DNA of 64,000 nucleotides from Fomes fomentarius (GCA_022606135.1 JABYQN010000003.1:2666001-2730000), one strand, 5' to 3'; positions 1 to 11,118 are shown, counted from the first letter of the stretch. Notes: generated by a model not told the origin, from the letters alone. Program-made: numbers and translations.

Positions 1-1837
1 CTTCCCCTTCCAGGGCGGCGCCGGTCCCCTCTCTCTCGCTCCCAAGAACGACCAAGGCAAGAGCTGCTTCGCTGTTCGCGGCAACGTTGTCGACGCCGCA
101 GCATGCAGCGCGAACGACGCAGCACAGGTATATTCTCTCGTCGCTCATAGCATGCTTGGCTGCTGAACTCGTCGATGGTAGACCTTCACCTTCGACGGCC
201 AGGGCTCTGCCGCTCCCCAACAGCCTCAGCAGTCCTCCGCCTCCGCTGAGCCTCCCAAGACGACCTCCGTTGCTGCTCAACCTCCTAAGACGACCTCCGC
301 TGCTGCACCCCAGCAGACTAGCGGCCGTGCTCTGACCAAGCTTGACCCTGGCGCTACGGCCGAGGCTCAGAAGCGCGACGACAGTGCAACCCGCGCGTTC
401 TCCAACACGGCCATCAAGGTAAGCAGCTGTCTTTGCTCGTGTCGCCGTTCAGCTCTCTGATCGGTGATTTCCGTGGTGACTGTGTAGACTGGCGACGGCC
501 GCTGCCTCCAAATCACCAGCGGTACCGGTGACTTCCGCGAGAACCTCGCCCCCATCGAAGTTGCAGACTGCAACGGCAGCCAGGGCCAGCAATTCGATAT
601 CATCGTACGGCGCTCTGTCTCATTCCTTTCTTCCGCCTATGCCTAATGACATCTTATGTACAGACCAAGGGTGTCCACAACGACCAAGCTAACACTGCCC
701 TCGTCGTTAGCTCCCTCACCCAAGCCTGCTTCAACTTCGACCCCCGCCGCGCTGCTGGCAACCAGGCGATCACCTTCTCCTGCGGTGGCCGTGCGGACGG
801 TGGAGGCCAGGTCACCGACAGCCAGCTCTTCACCTTCCAGGGTGGTGCTGGTCCGCTCTCCCTCGCACCCAAGAACGCCAAGGGCCAGACTTGCTTCGCT
901 GTCCGCGGCGACGTCGTCGATGCTGCGGCGTGCAACGCGAATGATGCTGCTCAGGTATGCTCTCTCTTTGCTCATAGCAAGAATGACTGCTGAACCATCC
1001 GATGGTAGACTTTCACCTTTGACGGCCAAGGCGCTGCTGCCCCCCAACAGCCCCAGCAATCTTCCGCACCCGCTGAGCCTCCCAAGACGACTTCCGCTGC
1101 TGCACCTCAGCAGACTGACAGCGGCCGTACCCTGACCAAGCTCGACCCTGGCGCTACGGCTGAGGCTCAGAAGCGCGACGACGGTGCGACCCGCGCGTTC
1201 TCGGGCTCCGCCATCAAGGTAAGCCGCTGTCTTTGCTCGTGCCGCCTTTCAATTCTCTGACGGGTGTCATCGACGGGAACTATGTAGACCGGTGACGGCC
1301 GCTGCCTCCAAGTGACGAGCGGCGCCGGTGACTTCCGCGAGAACCTTGCCCCCATTGAGGTCGCCGACTGCAACGGTAGCCAAGGCCAACAGTTCGACCT
1401 CATTGTAAGCTGCTCGCCCTCACCTCGTACCAGCCAGACGGTCTGACTGACGTTCTCGCCTGCACAGACCAAGGGCGCTCACAACGATCAAGCCAACACC
1501 GCCCTGATCGTCAGCTCGCTCACCCAGGCCTGCTTCAACTTCGACCCCCGTCGTGCCGCCGGCAACCAGGTTATCACCTTCTCCTGCGGTGGTCGTGCGG
1601 ACGGTGGAGGTCAGGTCACCGACAGCCAGCTCTTCCCCTTCCAGGGCGGCGCCGGTCCTCTCTCTCTCGCTCCCAAGAACGACCAAGGCAAGAGCTGCTT
1701 CGCTGTTCGCGGCAACGTCGTCGACGCCGCGGCTTGCAACGCGAATGACGCTGCTCAGGTACGTCTCGCGCCCCCCTCCCCTGTAAGGTTTCGTGCATCA
1801 ATGCTGACCATGTTGGCAGGAATTCACATTCGCATGA
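1..1837 (+). CDS. Tandem beta-trefoil (ricin-B/CBM13-like) module protein, 5' partial
   Basis: The window opens inside an exon of this gene. Exons read as 1-127, 182-418, 488-604, 664-954, 1009-1218, 1288-1404, 1468-1758 and 1820-1837 (stop TGA 1835-1837). Each module has three similar segments, starting GDGRCLQ, QACFNFDPRR and TCFAVRG, each with a Cys pair and a Q-x-F-like end (GQQFDI, SQLFTF, AAQTFTF). That matches the three lobes of a beta-trefoil lectin fold. One complete and two partial modules are visible; exon 664-954 recurs at 1468-1758, a period of 804 bp, with introns at the same positions, so whole exon blocks were duplicated. Modules are joined by a Pro/Gln/Ala/Thr linker ending AEAQKRDD, a dibasic site (codons at 371-376 and 1171-1176) that kexin could cut. 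Carbohydrate binding and secretion are inferred; the signal peptide lies outside the window. Confidence 0.75.
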
Positions 1838-2400
1838 GCCCGAGATGATATGACCGCTAGCGATCCTGTGGAGTATGGGACTACAGGCTCGGTCCCACTC
1901 AGGCTGCTCTCGACGGAGGGAGGGTCCTCGATGTATGCGTGCGTCGCTATATACCCAAGTGAGCCAGGTGGCTCTGCTGCAAGTGCAGCATTGGATGCTA
2001 GGGTGACTCGTAGATTAGGACTGAATTCCCTCGTCTTGATGTGATGAGGGCTGGGTGTATATAGTCGGTTTTTATTCTCTCATTATCCGCGAGTCGGCTC
2101 GTATGGAGAGGTTTTGAACACTTACATTGTCTTCACCAATCATCATCATCATAAAAGAAGGGGACGGGGGGCGTCTAGCGCCATGTGGTGCCGCGTGGCT
2201 GCCATGTGCGCGCGCCGAGCCTGCGAGGCGCCTGTGTGGGACTGTCTTGCCGAGCTTGCGAGGCACCCTGGGAACTGTCTTGCCGAGCCTGCGAGGCCAG
2301 CCTGACAAGTAACAGTGTCAACAAAGAAGAAATGCAGCCGCCATCTGAATCGGATTCAATCAGGTTCTGTATAAGTATTACATCATCATGAAAAGCCCGA
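1838..2400. other. 3' flank of the beta-trefoil gene with short GC-rich repeats
   Basis: No gene is recognised here. Between about 2205 and 2305 a short motif of the form gccgagcctgcgaggc recurs three times at 30-50 bp spacing. The several short open frames over it on both strands are by-products of this repeat. The rest looks like 3' UTR and intergenic sequence. Confidence 0.5.
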
Positions 2401-3024
2401 GCTAATCCTGACAGGCAACCAATTACGAGTTGAACTCCACGGGACCACAATTTGACGGGTAATAGATTAGAGCAAATTTATGTGGACACAAGGAAGAGTT
2501 TTACCAGGGAGCTGAAGGCTCGACATCACATTCTTAATTCATTTCTTCATGGTCATCTCGGGTTTATATTCTAATTATGAGCCACGAGTAGTGACTAATA
2601 TACGTACATTGCCACGATATATTGCTGAGCCAACAGCAAGAACACTGACTGAAGCAGTGTTGAGCCGAAGGCGAACAACCTCCAGTGGCAAAGCCACGGG
2701 TACGACACTTGGTAATCCTGACAGGGAAATGAACAATGGATGGGCATCCACAAGTCATAATCAATGGGGCCACAATCTGACGGGTATATTCATGTCGATA
2801 TCAGCAAGAGATCTATAAGGACATGTTCACCCCCGGGGAGCTATCTTGACTTCATAATATGCGCTTTTGTTTCATCGTCGTCTCGGGTTTATATTGTATT
2901 CATTAGCTATGGGATATACATTGTCGATTAACACAATTGTACTGAGCCAAAGGCGTGAACAGCGACTGAAGCATTGTTGAGCCGAAGGCGAAAACCCTCC
3001 AGTGGCAAAGCCACGGGTATGTCA
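2401..3024. repeat. Diverged tandem duplication, two units of about 310 bp
   Basis: Unit 1 runs from about 2401 to 2710 and unit 2 from about 2711 to 3024. Both begin with taatcctgacagg, contain ctcgggtttatatt in the middle (about 2555 and 2882) and end with ccagtggcaaagccacggg (about 2682 and 2999). The units share order and spacing but have many substitutions and small gaps. No coding frame is conserved. This is probably an old non-coding duplication or the remains of a non-autonomous element. Confidence 0.6.
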
Positions 3025-3060
3025 CTAGTGCTATCCTTGTCATGGAGCAAAGCCACACGT

Positions 3061-3144
3061 GGCCTGGTGGTCTAGTAGTATGATTCCTTCTTAGGGTTTG
3101 TCACCGTTTGGAGGAGGTCCCGGGTTCAATTCCCGGCCAGGCCC
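3061..3144 (+). tRNA. tRNA-Pro(AGG) with a 12-nt intron
   Basis: The acceptor stem ggcctgg (3061-3067) pairs with ccaggcc (3137-3143), and base 3144 is the discriminator. The T arm is ccggg-ttcaatt-cccgg. The D arm carries the fungal tRNA-Pro pattern tggtctagtagtatga. The anticodon stem ccttc pairs with ggagg once a 12-nt intron (about 3097-3108) is removed after position 37, which leaves the loop TTAGGGT with anticodon AGG. The mature length is 72 nt. Isotype rests on the anticodon and the match to known tRNA-Pro features. Confidence 0.85.
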
Positions 3145-3265
3145 TTCGTGGATATTATAGAGGTCTTTTTGGCTTGACTGACGTTCCACCCTAGAGTACG
3201 AGTTATGCTACTATGGTGGGACGTGGACAACGTGCAGTCCACCTCAATTCGTATCGTCATCCATA

Positions 3266-6121
3266 TCACCAATAATCTGAAGAACGATAATCTACGACCT
3301 TGGTTACGCTGCGTTTCTTCCTCTCCGCCTCCCATCGCTCTACCCACTTGGCCATCTTTCCACGAGAAGCCTCGCTCCCCACATTCACCGTCGCGATCAT
3401 TCGCCCCCAGTCAAACGATAGTGCAAAGCACGTCAGCTCGAAGAACGAACTGTGCTCCGAGTAAGGGACGCCATATACTTGCAACGTGGAGGTCGAGTTC
3501 CGCATCGGCTGCAGGTTCGCCTGTGTGAATGTGCGGCTCTGCGAGCGAGAGATGACGGTCGGTATCGACGGGAGCATGTCGGTTCCCTTGGGAGCTGTGA
3601 ATCTGTATCGATGTATCAAGCGAGATGAGAAGCTTATATCATGAATGCACTGTGAAGGTCGAAGACGCACGTCCAGCCTGTCGGCCTGAATCCGATCGCT
3701 TTGGTGTAGTGGCCTTTCCAGCGCTCCATGTACGCCTTCAGCCGGTCGGAGGCTATAACGGCGAGAGGGACGAGGTGGACTCCGCCTGCGAGCGGATCTT
3801 TCGTCAGAAGCGCGTCGAGTTCTGAGTCGGCTTCACAGCGTAGAATCGCGGCCTTGCGGGAGTCGCAGTACACTTTGGTGCCCAATGCTTTCGCGATTGC
3901 TAAACAGTAACCTTGTCGTTAGTACAAGGTGGATCTGCGAGCTGAGACTACTCACCTTTCACGATGCGTTCCTTGCCGATGGAATACGTACTGATGAGAT
4001 GGTCAGTCAAGATCCGGAAGGATGCGTGAGGAGTACTGACCCGACCACAACAAGCACCTTGTCCGGAGATGCAGAAGCCTTCTCCTTCTCCTTGCCCTTA
4101 TCGCCCTTCTCGACGCGCGTGAACCAACCCGCCATCGTGCGGGGCTTCGTGTCTCCGGGGTCAGTCTCCTTGGTAGAGGCTCCTTGTACAAGCCGCTTCG
4201 CAAGCTCAGCGCAAGCCGAAATGACCTGAGGTTGAGGAGGGAAGCAATACTATCGGAAGTCTCAGCCGCATACTTCTCGCTCACTAACGCAAGGCACCCA
4301 CCTTGGGATCTAGATATGTTGTGTCGAGGTAGACATGGTCGATACGCTTGCCCTTGACCGCGGGATGCAATACGTGCCGGGGGCACGCTCGGAAGTCGCC
4401 GCAGTGGAGATACCGGAACGTCTTGGCCGAGCCAACACAAGGCGACTTGTACGCACTGTCTCCTGCATTGATCGTTTGCTTGCCTTCAAACAGGAAGAGG
4501 CATGAGCCGGGACCTGCACGACACTGAATCAGTACGGGACGACGCGATGGGTGTATAGATTGAACTCACAGTGATTTGCCTCGATGAGCGTCACCTCCAC
4601 TCCCCCGGTGTTCGGAATAACGGTCGCGACGTCCATAGGCAATGGGTGCACCCACTTTGGGTCGACACCAAGCATGTGTATGATAAGGTTAGCGGTCCCT
4701 TGGGAGCAGTATATCGGACCGCTATCCCACTTTGCGGATAGATTGGTGTAGTGGTCCGAATGAGCGTGGCTAATTTCCGACGTCAGAACGAATGACTGGA
4801 ACGTCGACGGGATTGTGCAACTCACGTCAGAAAGTAGGCTGTCACGTTGGGAATTGTCCCGTAACGGAAGGCATCCACAGCGATGGGCATGCCCTGCATA
4901 ACTTTGTAGAAGGGAGCTTTCCGACGGCCGCCGTTTGCCTTGGTCGGTCGAAAGTTACGATCTTCGACGACGGACGCTTCTTTCCATGCCTCATTCTCCT
5001 TGTGGGAACTCATGAGTGTGGAGAATATATTTGTATCACTTGCCTCCTTCTTCACTGTCGGTGCAAGAAGAGCAGCCTCCTTTGGTGAGAAGGCAGGTAC
5101 TGGAAGCGACGACAGAGGACGCAAGGGCTTCGTAGCTGACGAACTTGACGATTCAACAATTATCGTTGGTCGGTTAGGCAAGGCGTTGAGGCATCCGTCG
5201 ACGTGATCATGAATTTCCTAACAAAGGGTATGAATGCGATGACATTTGCGACCATGAATGCGTACGAACCAGATGACTCAGCCCAGCGAGCTCCTTCTCA
5301 CATATTGGACAGCATTCCACAGGTTGCTCTTCCGGGGTCGGAGTATCATCGACTTCCATAGTGAGATCTATGTCGACTGATTGCGAATCTTCATCCGTCC
5401 CTGCCCACGCTGTGACTTCGGTAAGGTCGACGTCGACTGGCTTCATCTCGTCGTCGCCCATATCCCATCCGCCTTCTTCACGAAGCGCTTGCTCGATGGT
5501 GAGGTCGTCACTGTCTCCAGGCGGCGACAAAGAGACATTGTCCATTACACCATGCGAGCAATCGGGCAGACCAGACGGTCCACTGACCGGTGGCACGGGT
5601 CCTTGACACTGCTCTAACGGCATGAGCATGGTAGGGACACCGAATGGTGAAGGGCCTCTACTGTCACAGTCTTGCGGTTCGGGCAAGGGAGTGGCGAAGC
5701 GGTGCTCGGCAGTAGGAAACTCATTGAGGTGGGGCTCACTTGTGATGTTGGTGCCTTTGTCCTCGAGATTGGCCTCACGGCGGTTCAAGGAAGAGCACGT
5801 GGGTGCACTGAGGGCGTTGAGAACTGATGTTTCGTACGGGGATTCCGCCTTGCAATGCTTCAGGCACGAACCCATATGCCCGACTGTCTGTATGGGCTTA
5901 GGAGGGAACCGTATAGGGGACACTTCCACTACGTCGTCCGAGTCAGAGTCAGAGTCAATGACAATGATCTGCTCAAGAGAGTCATGCTTGATTATGGTCT
6001 TGGGTTGTACGCTCTTTAGACGAGGTCTTTTGCCGTCCCGTGTAGAGACTGAAGTCGGCCCTTTCCCGAAGAAGTCTAGTAAAGTGGAGGATTGAGGGGT
6101 GCTTTTGCGCTTCTTTGACAT
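3266..6121 (-). CDS. PSO2: DNA interstrand-crosslink repair nuclease PSO2/SNM1
   Basis: Eight exons: 6121-5270, 5217-4826, 4769-4570, 4513-4302, 4225-4041, 3990-3956, 3899-3671, 3602-3266. They total 2442 nt, in frame, giving 813 residues. The protein is a metallo-beta-lactamase/beta-CASP 5' exonuclease that trims DNA at interstrand crosslinks in the nucleus. Visible motifs: the metal-binding HAHSDH at about 416-421, made exactly by splicing across the 4770-4825 intron; IEANHCPGS; NAGDSAY; DTTYLDP; and the beta-CASP YSEHSS near the C-terminus. Before these lies a Cys-His finger (CPICEKEL then HDHVDGC, about 270-300) like the UBZ4 ubiquitin-binding finger of SNM1A. The N-terminus has SSTLLDFF, close to a PCNA-binding PIP box. 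The start ATG is the first in the open frame and precedes a basic KKRK stretch suited to nuclear import. Confidence 0.93.
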
Positions 6122-6500
6122 TAGCGATAAGTGACAGCGATGCCTTGCAAGAGCGGCTATATTAGCAGAATAACATTAGGAACATCAAAGCCCAGAGAGC
6201 AAGAGCAGTGCGTAGTCGTGGTGGTACGCTATAACAGAATCGAACAAGACAGACGTTTGGGGGGGACCCGGAGTCGAACCACGTGTTAAATGGGCGCCTC
6301 TATGTATTACCTCTTTCGTTGGTCAGGACCTCGATGACGCAACTCTGGAAAGATTCAATACATAGATGGTGAACTCTCTTCAGGAGGAAATCGTAGTAAG
6401 GTCGTGGTAAATCACAGGACGCAAGTTGGAGACTTCTCGATGAATTCGCCCATGAACGATTGCTTCGATGAGGGGATCCGGCCCGAAGATCATTGTATAT
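6122..6500. other. Intergenic region between PSO2 and the LTR element
   Basis: No gene is recognised. This stretch holds the PSO2 5' flank and promoter. Around 6258-6290 the minus strand resembles the 3' end of a tRNA (a TTCGACT loop followed by a C-rich strand), but no matching 5' half was found. The last five bases, TATAT (6496-6500), are the left target-site duplication of the adjacent element. Confidence 0.5.
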
Positions 6501-6715
6501 TGTAACGGGCTGTAGCCCGAGCCCGGCGAGGTCTGAGTGCGAAGACTTGATTCGAGGGTCTGAGACGTAGTACAGGGGTACGGAGGACGAGGTGGGACGG
6601 GGCTCGGGTGCCAACGCCGTGTACTGGCGTTGGTTCGTCTGGAGAAACGAGACGTAGCGTAGAGCGTAACTAGGTGAGTCCAAAACAGGAAGGTCACGGT
6701 CACGGTGCCGTTACA
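6501..6715 (-). repeat. 3' LTR (element orientation) of the 2.4-kb element
   Basis: This copy is 215 bp with TG...CA ends. It contains TTGGTTCGTCT at 6630-6640, the counterpart of the primer-binding site. It differs from its partner at 8654-8868 at two positions, both C here and T there in a CpG context. Confidence 0.88.
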
Positions 6716-8640
6716 CTACCTCCTCCTTTAAGCTGCGGCTCGAGGAGTGGGTGACGAGAGACGGAGCTACTAGTAAGTATGCAAGCAAGGGGGACTAAGT
6801 AAAGAATGCGAGAGGATCAAAAAACATGAAATAACTGAATAACAATAAGTGGTAAACAACGTAGTGCATGGACGTGATACCAGAACGGGGGCGAGCAAGA
6901 AGCGGGGGCGGACAAGATGATGTGGGGGACTAGACATGAGACGGGAGAGGACGGGATACGAGACGGGGTGCTGCGAGAGCCATAGACGGGACGAGAGGGG
7001 TCCGTACATACCAAACTTATGGCTATGTCGGTGTCCAGGGGAGAGCGACTCCCTCAGGACCGAAGTTGTCAACCCAGAGGGACGGGACCATGGGAAGACC
7101 AAAGACGAGGGCGAGAACGAGAAGAGCATCGAGCCAGTTAAGACCGTAGCCTAGGCCTGGACACGACCCCTGTAAGCCAAGAATACGAGGCACTTGACGG
7201 TTAAGACCGTAGCCTAGGTCCGTGAGTCCAAGCAGATGCAAAGGAGGACGGGACGGGAGGAAGATACGGCCACTGCCGATTCTACCTGGGTGTCGACGCG
7301 GTTTGACCACTGCCAAGGTGCGTGCGACCGGACAGAAGGATGCACTGGGAGAGAACAAGAGTCGGGGAGCAAGGACGAGGGACGTGATGTGGATGCGATG
7401 CGGCTGAGCGACAACCAGAGGTGAGGGTGCTGATCATGAGTCAGGGTGCGGCGAGGAAGAGGGTTGATGATGATGCGAATGGGGAGTGCGGGATGGTCGT
7501 GGGTCGAGGACATTGGTGAGATAAGTCAATAGGGGAGACCAACGGCGACTGGATAGCGACAAGTTGAGGGAATGGAACCGAGCATAAGTCGGGATGCGGT
7601 TGAAAGGAGCGTGTTGATGATGTGAATGAGAGAGCGGATGGGGTCGAAATCGGGGTACGCCGTGGTAACGAAGGTCAAGAGTTACGAGAGGGGTCGAAGG
7701 TTGGTTGAGGTAACGTGGAATGAACGTGGAGCGGGGCGTGAAGGCGATGATAACAAGAGGAATTGAAGATTTTTGAAAAACGTTGAAAAATCAGAGGACA
7801 CCGCTCGTCCCGAGGCGGCGTCCAGCGAGAGGAAAGGGAGAGCGCGTCGTGCTGCACGCTACGACGGCCAGGAAGAGAGGCCCCAATGGAGACCTGCATC
7901 CTTGCGATGTTCTCCACCTCCGCTGCGAACCTGCGTGGATGCACCGACTGTGCTCCAGCGTCCTACGCACCCTTCGGCCTGCCTCCACAAGTCGTCCGGG
8001 AGGTCTCCACGGATGCTCGTCCGTTGCGCCTGCTTTGTCCTCACATCCGTCCGGAGGTTCCGTCTTCACTACACCTATCCCCCTTTTTTCCGCCGAGGCT
8101 TTCCTCGACGGAGCCTGAGGAGAGGAACGGCGAGGCGATCCGAAAGAAATGGGCCGGAGGAGAGGGGATGGAGGGCGGGCTTGACTTACAACAGCGGTTG
8201 CGAGGGCGAGAGTGGGGAAGATGACGGCAGGACAGGAGGATAATTGGGCCGTGACGGGGGTTCGAGAAGATGATCGGGAGGGTGGACGAGGAGGAAGGAG
8301 AAAGAAAAAAAAAACAACGGCGACAAACCGTTCGCACGTAACCAGCGAGCCTTTGACTAGAAGCGAGCTCCGACCGTCCGTAGTAATGGAGTGGTGGGCG
8401 ACGGCCAGCGATGGATCATATGAGCGACGGGGGAAGGGAGTTGCTCTGCGGGCGGATAGGGGCTAGGCGGGCGGTGTCGAAGCCATGAAAATGTGCTGGC
8501 CTGTGGAGCGTTGACAGGTGGGTGCAGCCAGAGTGAAAGGCGAAGGCGAAGCGAAGGGATCGGGAGTCGATGGTGACCGCGAGGAACGACGGCCAAAGGA
8601 GGGTGCGAGGGCCGAACGGCTTGACATCTCGCAGGTTCGG

Positions 8641-8651
8641 AGACGAACCAA
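8641..8651 (-). promoter_or_regulatory. Putative self-complementary primer-binding site of the 2.4-kb element
   Basis: The 11 bases lie 2 nt inside the 5' LTR. Read on the minus strand they are TTGGTTCGTCT, exactly complementary to the transcript of the LTR segment at 6630-6640 and 8783-8793. The sequence is not recognisable as a tRNA 3'-end complement beyond the initial TTGG. Self-priming is inferred from this pairing. Confidence 0.6.
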
Positions 8652-8653
8652 AC

Positions 8654-8868
8654 TGTAACGGGCTGTAGCCCGAGCCCGGCGAGGTCTGAGTGCGAAGACT
8701 TGATTCGAGGGTCTGAGACGTAGTACAGGGGTATGGAGGACGAGGTGGGACGGGGCTCGGGTGCCAACGCCGTGTACTGGCGTTGGTTCGTCTGGAGAAA
8801 CGAGACGTAGCGTAGAGCGTAACTAGGTGAGTCCAAAACAGGAAGGTCACGGTCATGGTGCCGTTACA
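8654..8868 (-). repeat. 5' LTR (element orientation) of the 2.4-kb element
   Basis: This copy is 215 bp, TG...CA, and is followed by the target duplication TATAT (8869-8873). It contains TTGGTTCGTCT at 8783-8793. A weak AT-rich stretch (TAGTTA on the minus strand) lies about 32 nt upstream of that site; there is no clear TATA box. Confidence 0.88.
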
Positions 8869-8873
8869 TATAT

Positions 8874-9416
8874 GGGTCATAGTATGGTCGCCGGAAAATT
8901 CACTGGTGATCTTGTTCTTGACCTGGTTGCTGACGGCTGGGTAGAAAATGATATATGACGCCGGGGTGTTATTGTTAGATACTAGTAGTGTATATTCACT
9001 GTAGCCTGTGGACTTTCGCATGGGACTATGACAGGAGTGCACGTGCGTCCGGTAATAACATCAGCAACCCCCGGATTTTCTTACGGCCCTTATTCTCTTG
9101 ATTCGGTTTTGGTCCACAATAGATGACTTAACAATGGGTTCAATTTTTGTCCTAGTTCAGTCAAAGTTGGTACCTCACATACTTCATATATAACCGTAAG
9201 CTTCCGAAAATTTCGTAGACACAACTGCAAAATCGATGGAGTTATTCACCGAGCGTGACTGGCAGAATTCCGTCCTTATGGGCCACCTGTGGCTGTGCTG
9301 TAAGCGTCCATTTCCTTATCCCTTACGGCTCCTTACGCACCCTTACGCCGTGTATAAGCGCAAATAAGGAAATCGGGCGGTTCCTGATGAACACTGAGAA
9401 AGCAACACGTTGGTGG
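8874..9416. other. Intergenic, no recognisable gene
   Basis: I see no conserved frame, RNA gene or repeat of note, apart from short runs of cttacgcaccc-like sequence near 9330-9350. Confidence 0.4.
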
Positions 9417-9918
9417 CACGACGGACAAGGCCCCATATCTGGTATTTAGAATATCAGAAGGAGATTGGTGGGGCACCTTAAATATGCGCCTGGCAGCTGA
9501 CATATTTCCTGCCGGTGGAGAGATGAACTGCATTGTGTGGGTCCCACCTATTTCCTGGGCCAGGGATCAGTTCAGGGAGAAGAAGGGTCGATCCTATTGG
9601 GGACAAAGGTCGAATAGAGGGTGGCTTTGACATCTAACAAACAACTACAACAGGTTGTGATATATAAGTATGACACAATCGATAGGATAGGTACAATATC
9701 CTTTGTCTGACTCTCCTATTTCCTTCCAAAACATTTGTCCCTCACCAGATCGAGTTGGCTTCTCCCTGAACTGAATCCAGGCCCAGGAAATAGGTGGGAC
9801 ACTCACGGTCTTCCACTTGCCGGAAATATGTTGGCCACCGGCCGCATATTTAAGGTGCCCCACTAATCTCCTTCCAATATCCTGGATACCAGATATGGGG
9901 CCTTGTCCGTCGTGTGGT
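9417..9918. repeat. Large imperfect inverted repeat (arms about 190 bp, spacer about 125 bp)
   Basis: The left arm (about 9417-9607) and the reverse complement of the right arm (about 9733-9918) share long blocks, including gacggacaaggccccatat, ggggcaccttaaatatgcg and cccacctatttcctgggc. By eye the arms are about 80% alike. The spacer, about 9608-9732, is AT-rich. RNA across it could fold into a long hairpin. The right arm runs straight into the broken DUF6533 gene on the minus strand, so this is either an inverted duplication of that gene's downstream sequence or a hairpin-type transposon. No clear terminal target duplication was found. Confidence 0.7.
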
Positions 9919-9929
9919 AGTAAATGCAC

Positions 9930-10800
9930 CACCTCGACTGCTGTGGGCCAAGATCCTAGCCTAGGTGGGATAGGACCGGTTTTTGGCTCCTGCTCGAAAT
10001 TCGGCATGGGAATACGTCGATACCGAATCTCCGTCTTCTTAGTCAAACGAGGTAGGCATTTCCTCGTCAATGGCGTCCTGATGCATTGCCTCTTCATCGT
10101 CGCTATCCAGGTCAGAAGCGCCGAGGGAGTGGATGGAGCCCATAGCATCGACATAACTGAGAGTGCCGCCAGGGTCGTAGCTGGCCTCAAGATGGAGCGG
10201 GTGGTCTTAAGGGAGCTTAGAGAGCGTTGATTTGCCTCCTGGAGGTTAAACAGGAACCATACAATGAGTATGTTTGTGAAACTGTACAACACACGCCGGT
10301 ATCATTTCAGTTTCGACCCATCACAACGGAAATGCAGTGATAATGCGCACGGCGCTGAGAACAGCGTGATGCTGGAGTAGCCTTGTGAGATGGATGTCTG
10401 TGTAGTGTGGTCTGATCAGCCCCAAATTCCGGATGAGCAATCGATGACGTAGTGTAGGATAAAGTTACTGACTGCGTGATCCAATACTGTATGATCAGAT
10501 ATGGCGCAGCTTGCCAGATGCAAGTGAAACAAGGCTACAAGGCTACGAGGACAGAAGTGGCACTGCAGCCAGGATCGTTCCGACACCGATTCTTTCCGGA
10601 CGAGCTCACAGGTTCGCGGCAGAGAGCACTTCGGGATCGCGCGCGTGGATTGCTGTGTCGAAGCAATGCTGCTGTTACCGTCAGTATCTGCAATGCCACA
10701 GTGCATTTGAGTTCTTGGAGCAAGGGACGCGGAAGCCCGTCTCCGGCGAACTGACGATGGAGTTCAAGGGCGCCGGCACGAAAAGGCTGCGTTAGGTACA
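9930..10800 (-). pseudogene. 5'-truncated DUF6533-family membrane protein gene
   Basis: On the minus strand the segment near 10290-10220 reads TNILIVWFLFNLQEANQR. This is the last-helix motif of the family (compare VSRFLLDLQEANR in the gene at 27106-28839). The preceding exon near 10390-10355 encodes GYSSITLFSAP, matching GYGSVTLFSEP in the neighbouring intact gene. Some middle-exon similarity extends to about 10800. The N-terminal DUF6533 exon, with its Y-D/E-Y...E-V..F-W signature, is absent, and the C-terminal frame runs on into the inverted repeat without a family-like end. I take it to be a remnant of a tandem copy of the gene at 11119-12820. Confidence 0.5.
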
Positions 10801-11118
10801 CTGGCATCCTGTCAGCCCGTTCGACTCGGAATATCGCTGCGGTGTGCCCCTCTGGAGGTCATGCATATGCGCATCTGGTACATGATATATATATCATACA
10901 GGTCACGTTGGTTACGCTGGGAATCATGGGTGAGCAATGGGCGTCCCGAGGATGTTAGAACGATCTGCATGAGCACCTATTGGACACGGTTACACGTACT
11001 CCCGTTAGAGGAAGTGCTCTGATTTGCATGCTCCTTCGCTCTAATTGCATGTGCTGTCGTGCGCCCCAGGTTGGGGGGCATCTGCCATGGAAACTACTTG
11101 TTGGTTGACTATAGTCTG

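Larger units (their letters stand above)
6501..8868 (-). mobile_element. Internally deleted LTR retrotransposon (2368 bp), probably non-autonomous
   Basis: Two 215-bp direct LTRs (6501-6715 and 8654-8868) begin TGTAACGG and end CCGTTACA, and they differ at two positions by my reading. TATAT flanks both sides (6496-6500 and 8869-8873), a perfect 5-bp target duplication, so this is one insertion. The purine-rich tract, read on the minus strand, lies next to the left LTR (about 6716-6730), so the element points leftwards. The interior has no reverse transcriptase, integrase or gag. It does keep two copies of a gttaagaccgtagcctag block (about 7137 and 7200), which read on the minus strand encode LGYGLN. 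The same block occurs in the protease-RT linker of the intact element at 57637-64000, so this is probably a deletion derivative of a related family that would depend on proteins in trans. Confidence 0.85.

Noticed and set aside
6258..6330. tRNA-like sequence on the minus strand (TTCGACT loop followed by a C-rich strand)
   Set aside because: The T stem has a mismatch and no 5' acceptor half or D arm can be placed within about 75 nt, so it is at most a tRNA fragment.
7214..8466. Numerous open frames of 60-160 codons within the 2.4-kb element
   Set aside because: GC-rich non-coding interior; no frame shows retroelement or host domains apart from the GLGxGLN trace.
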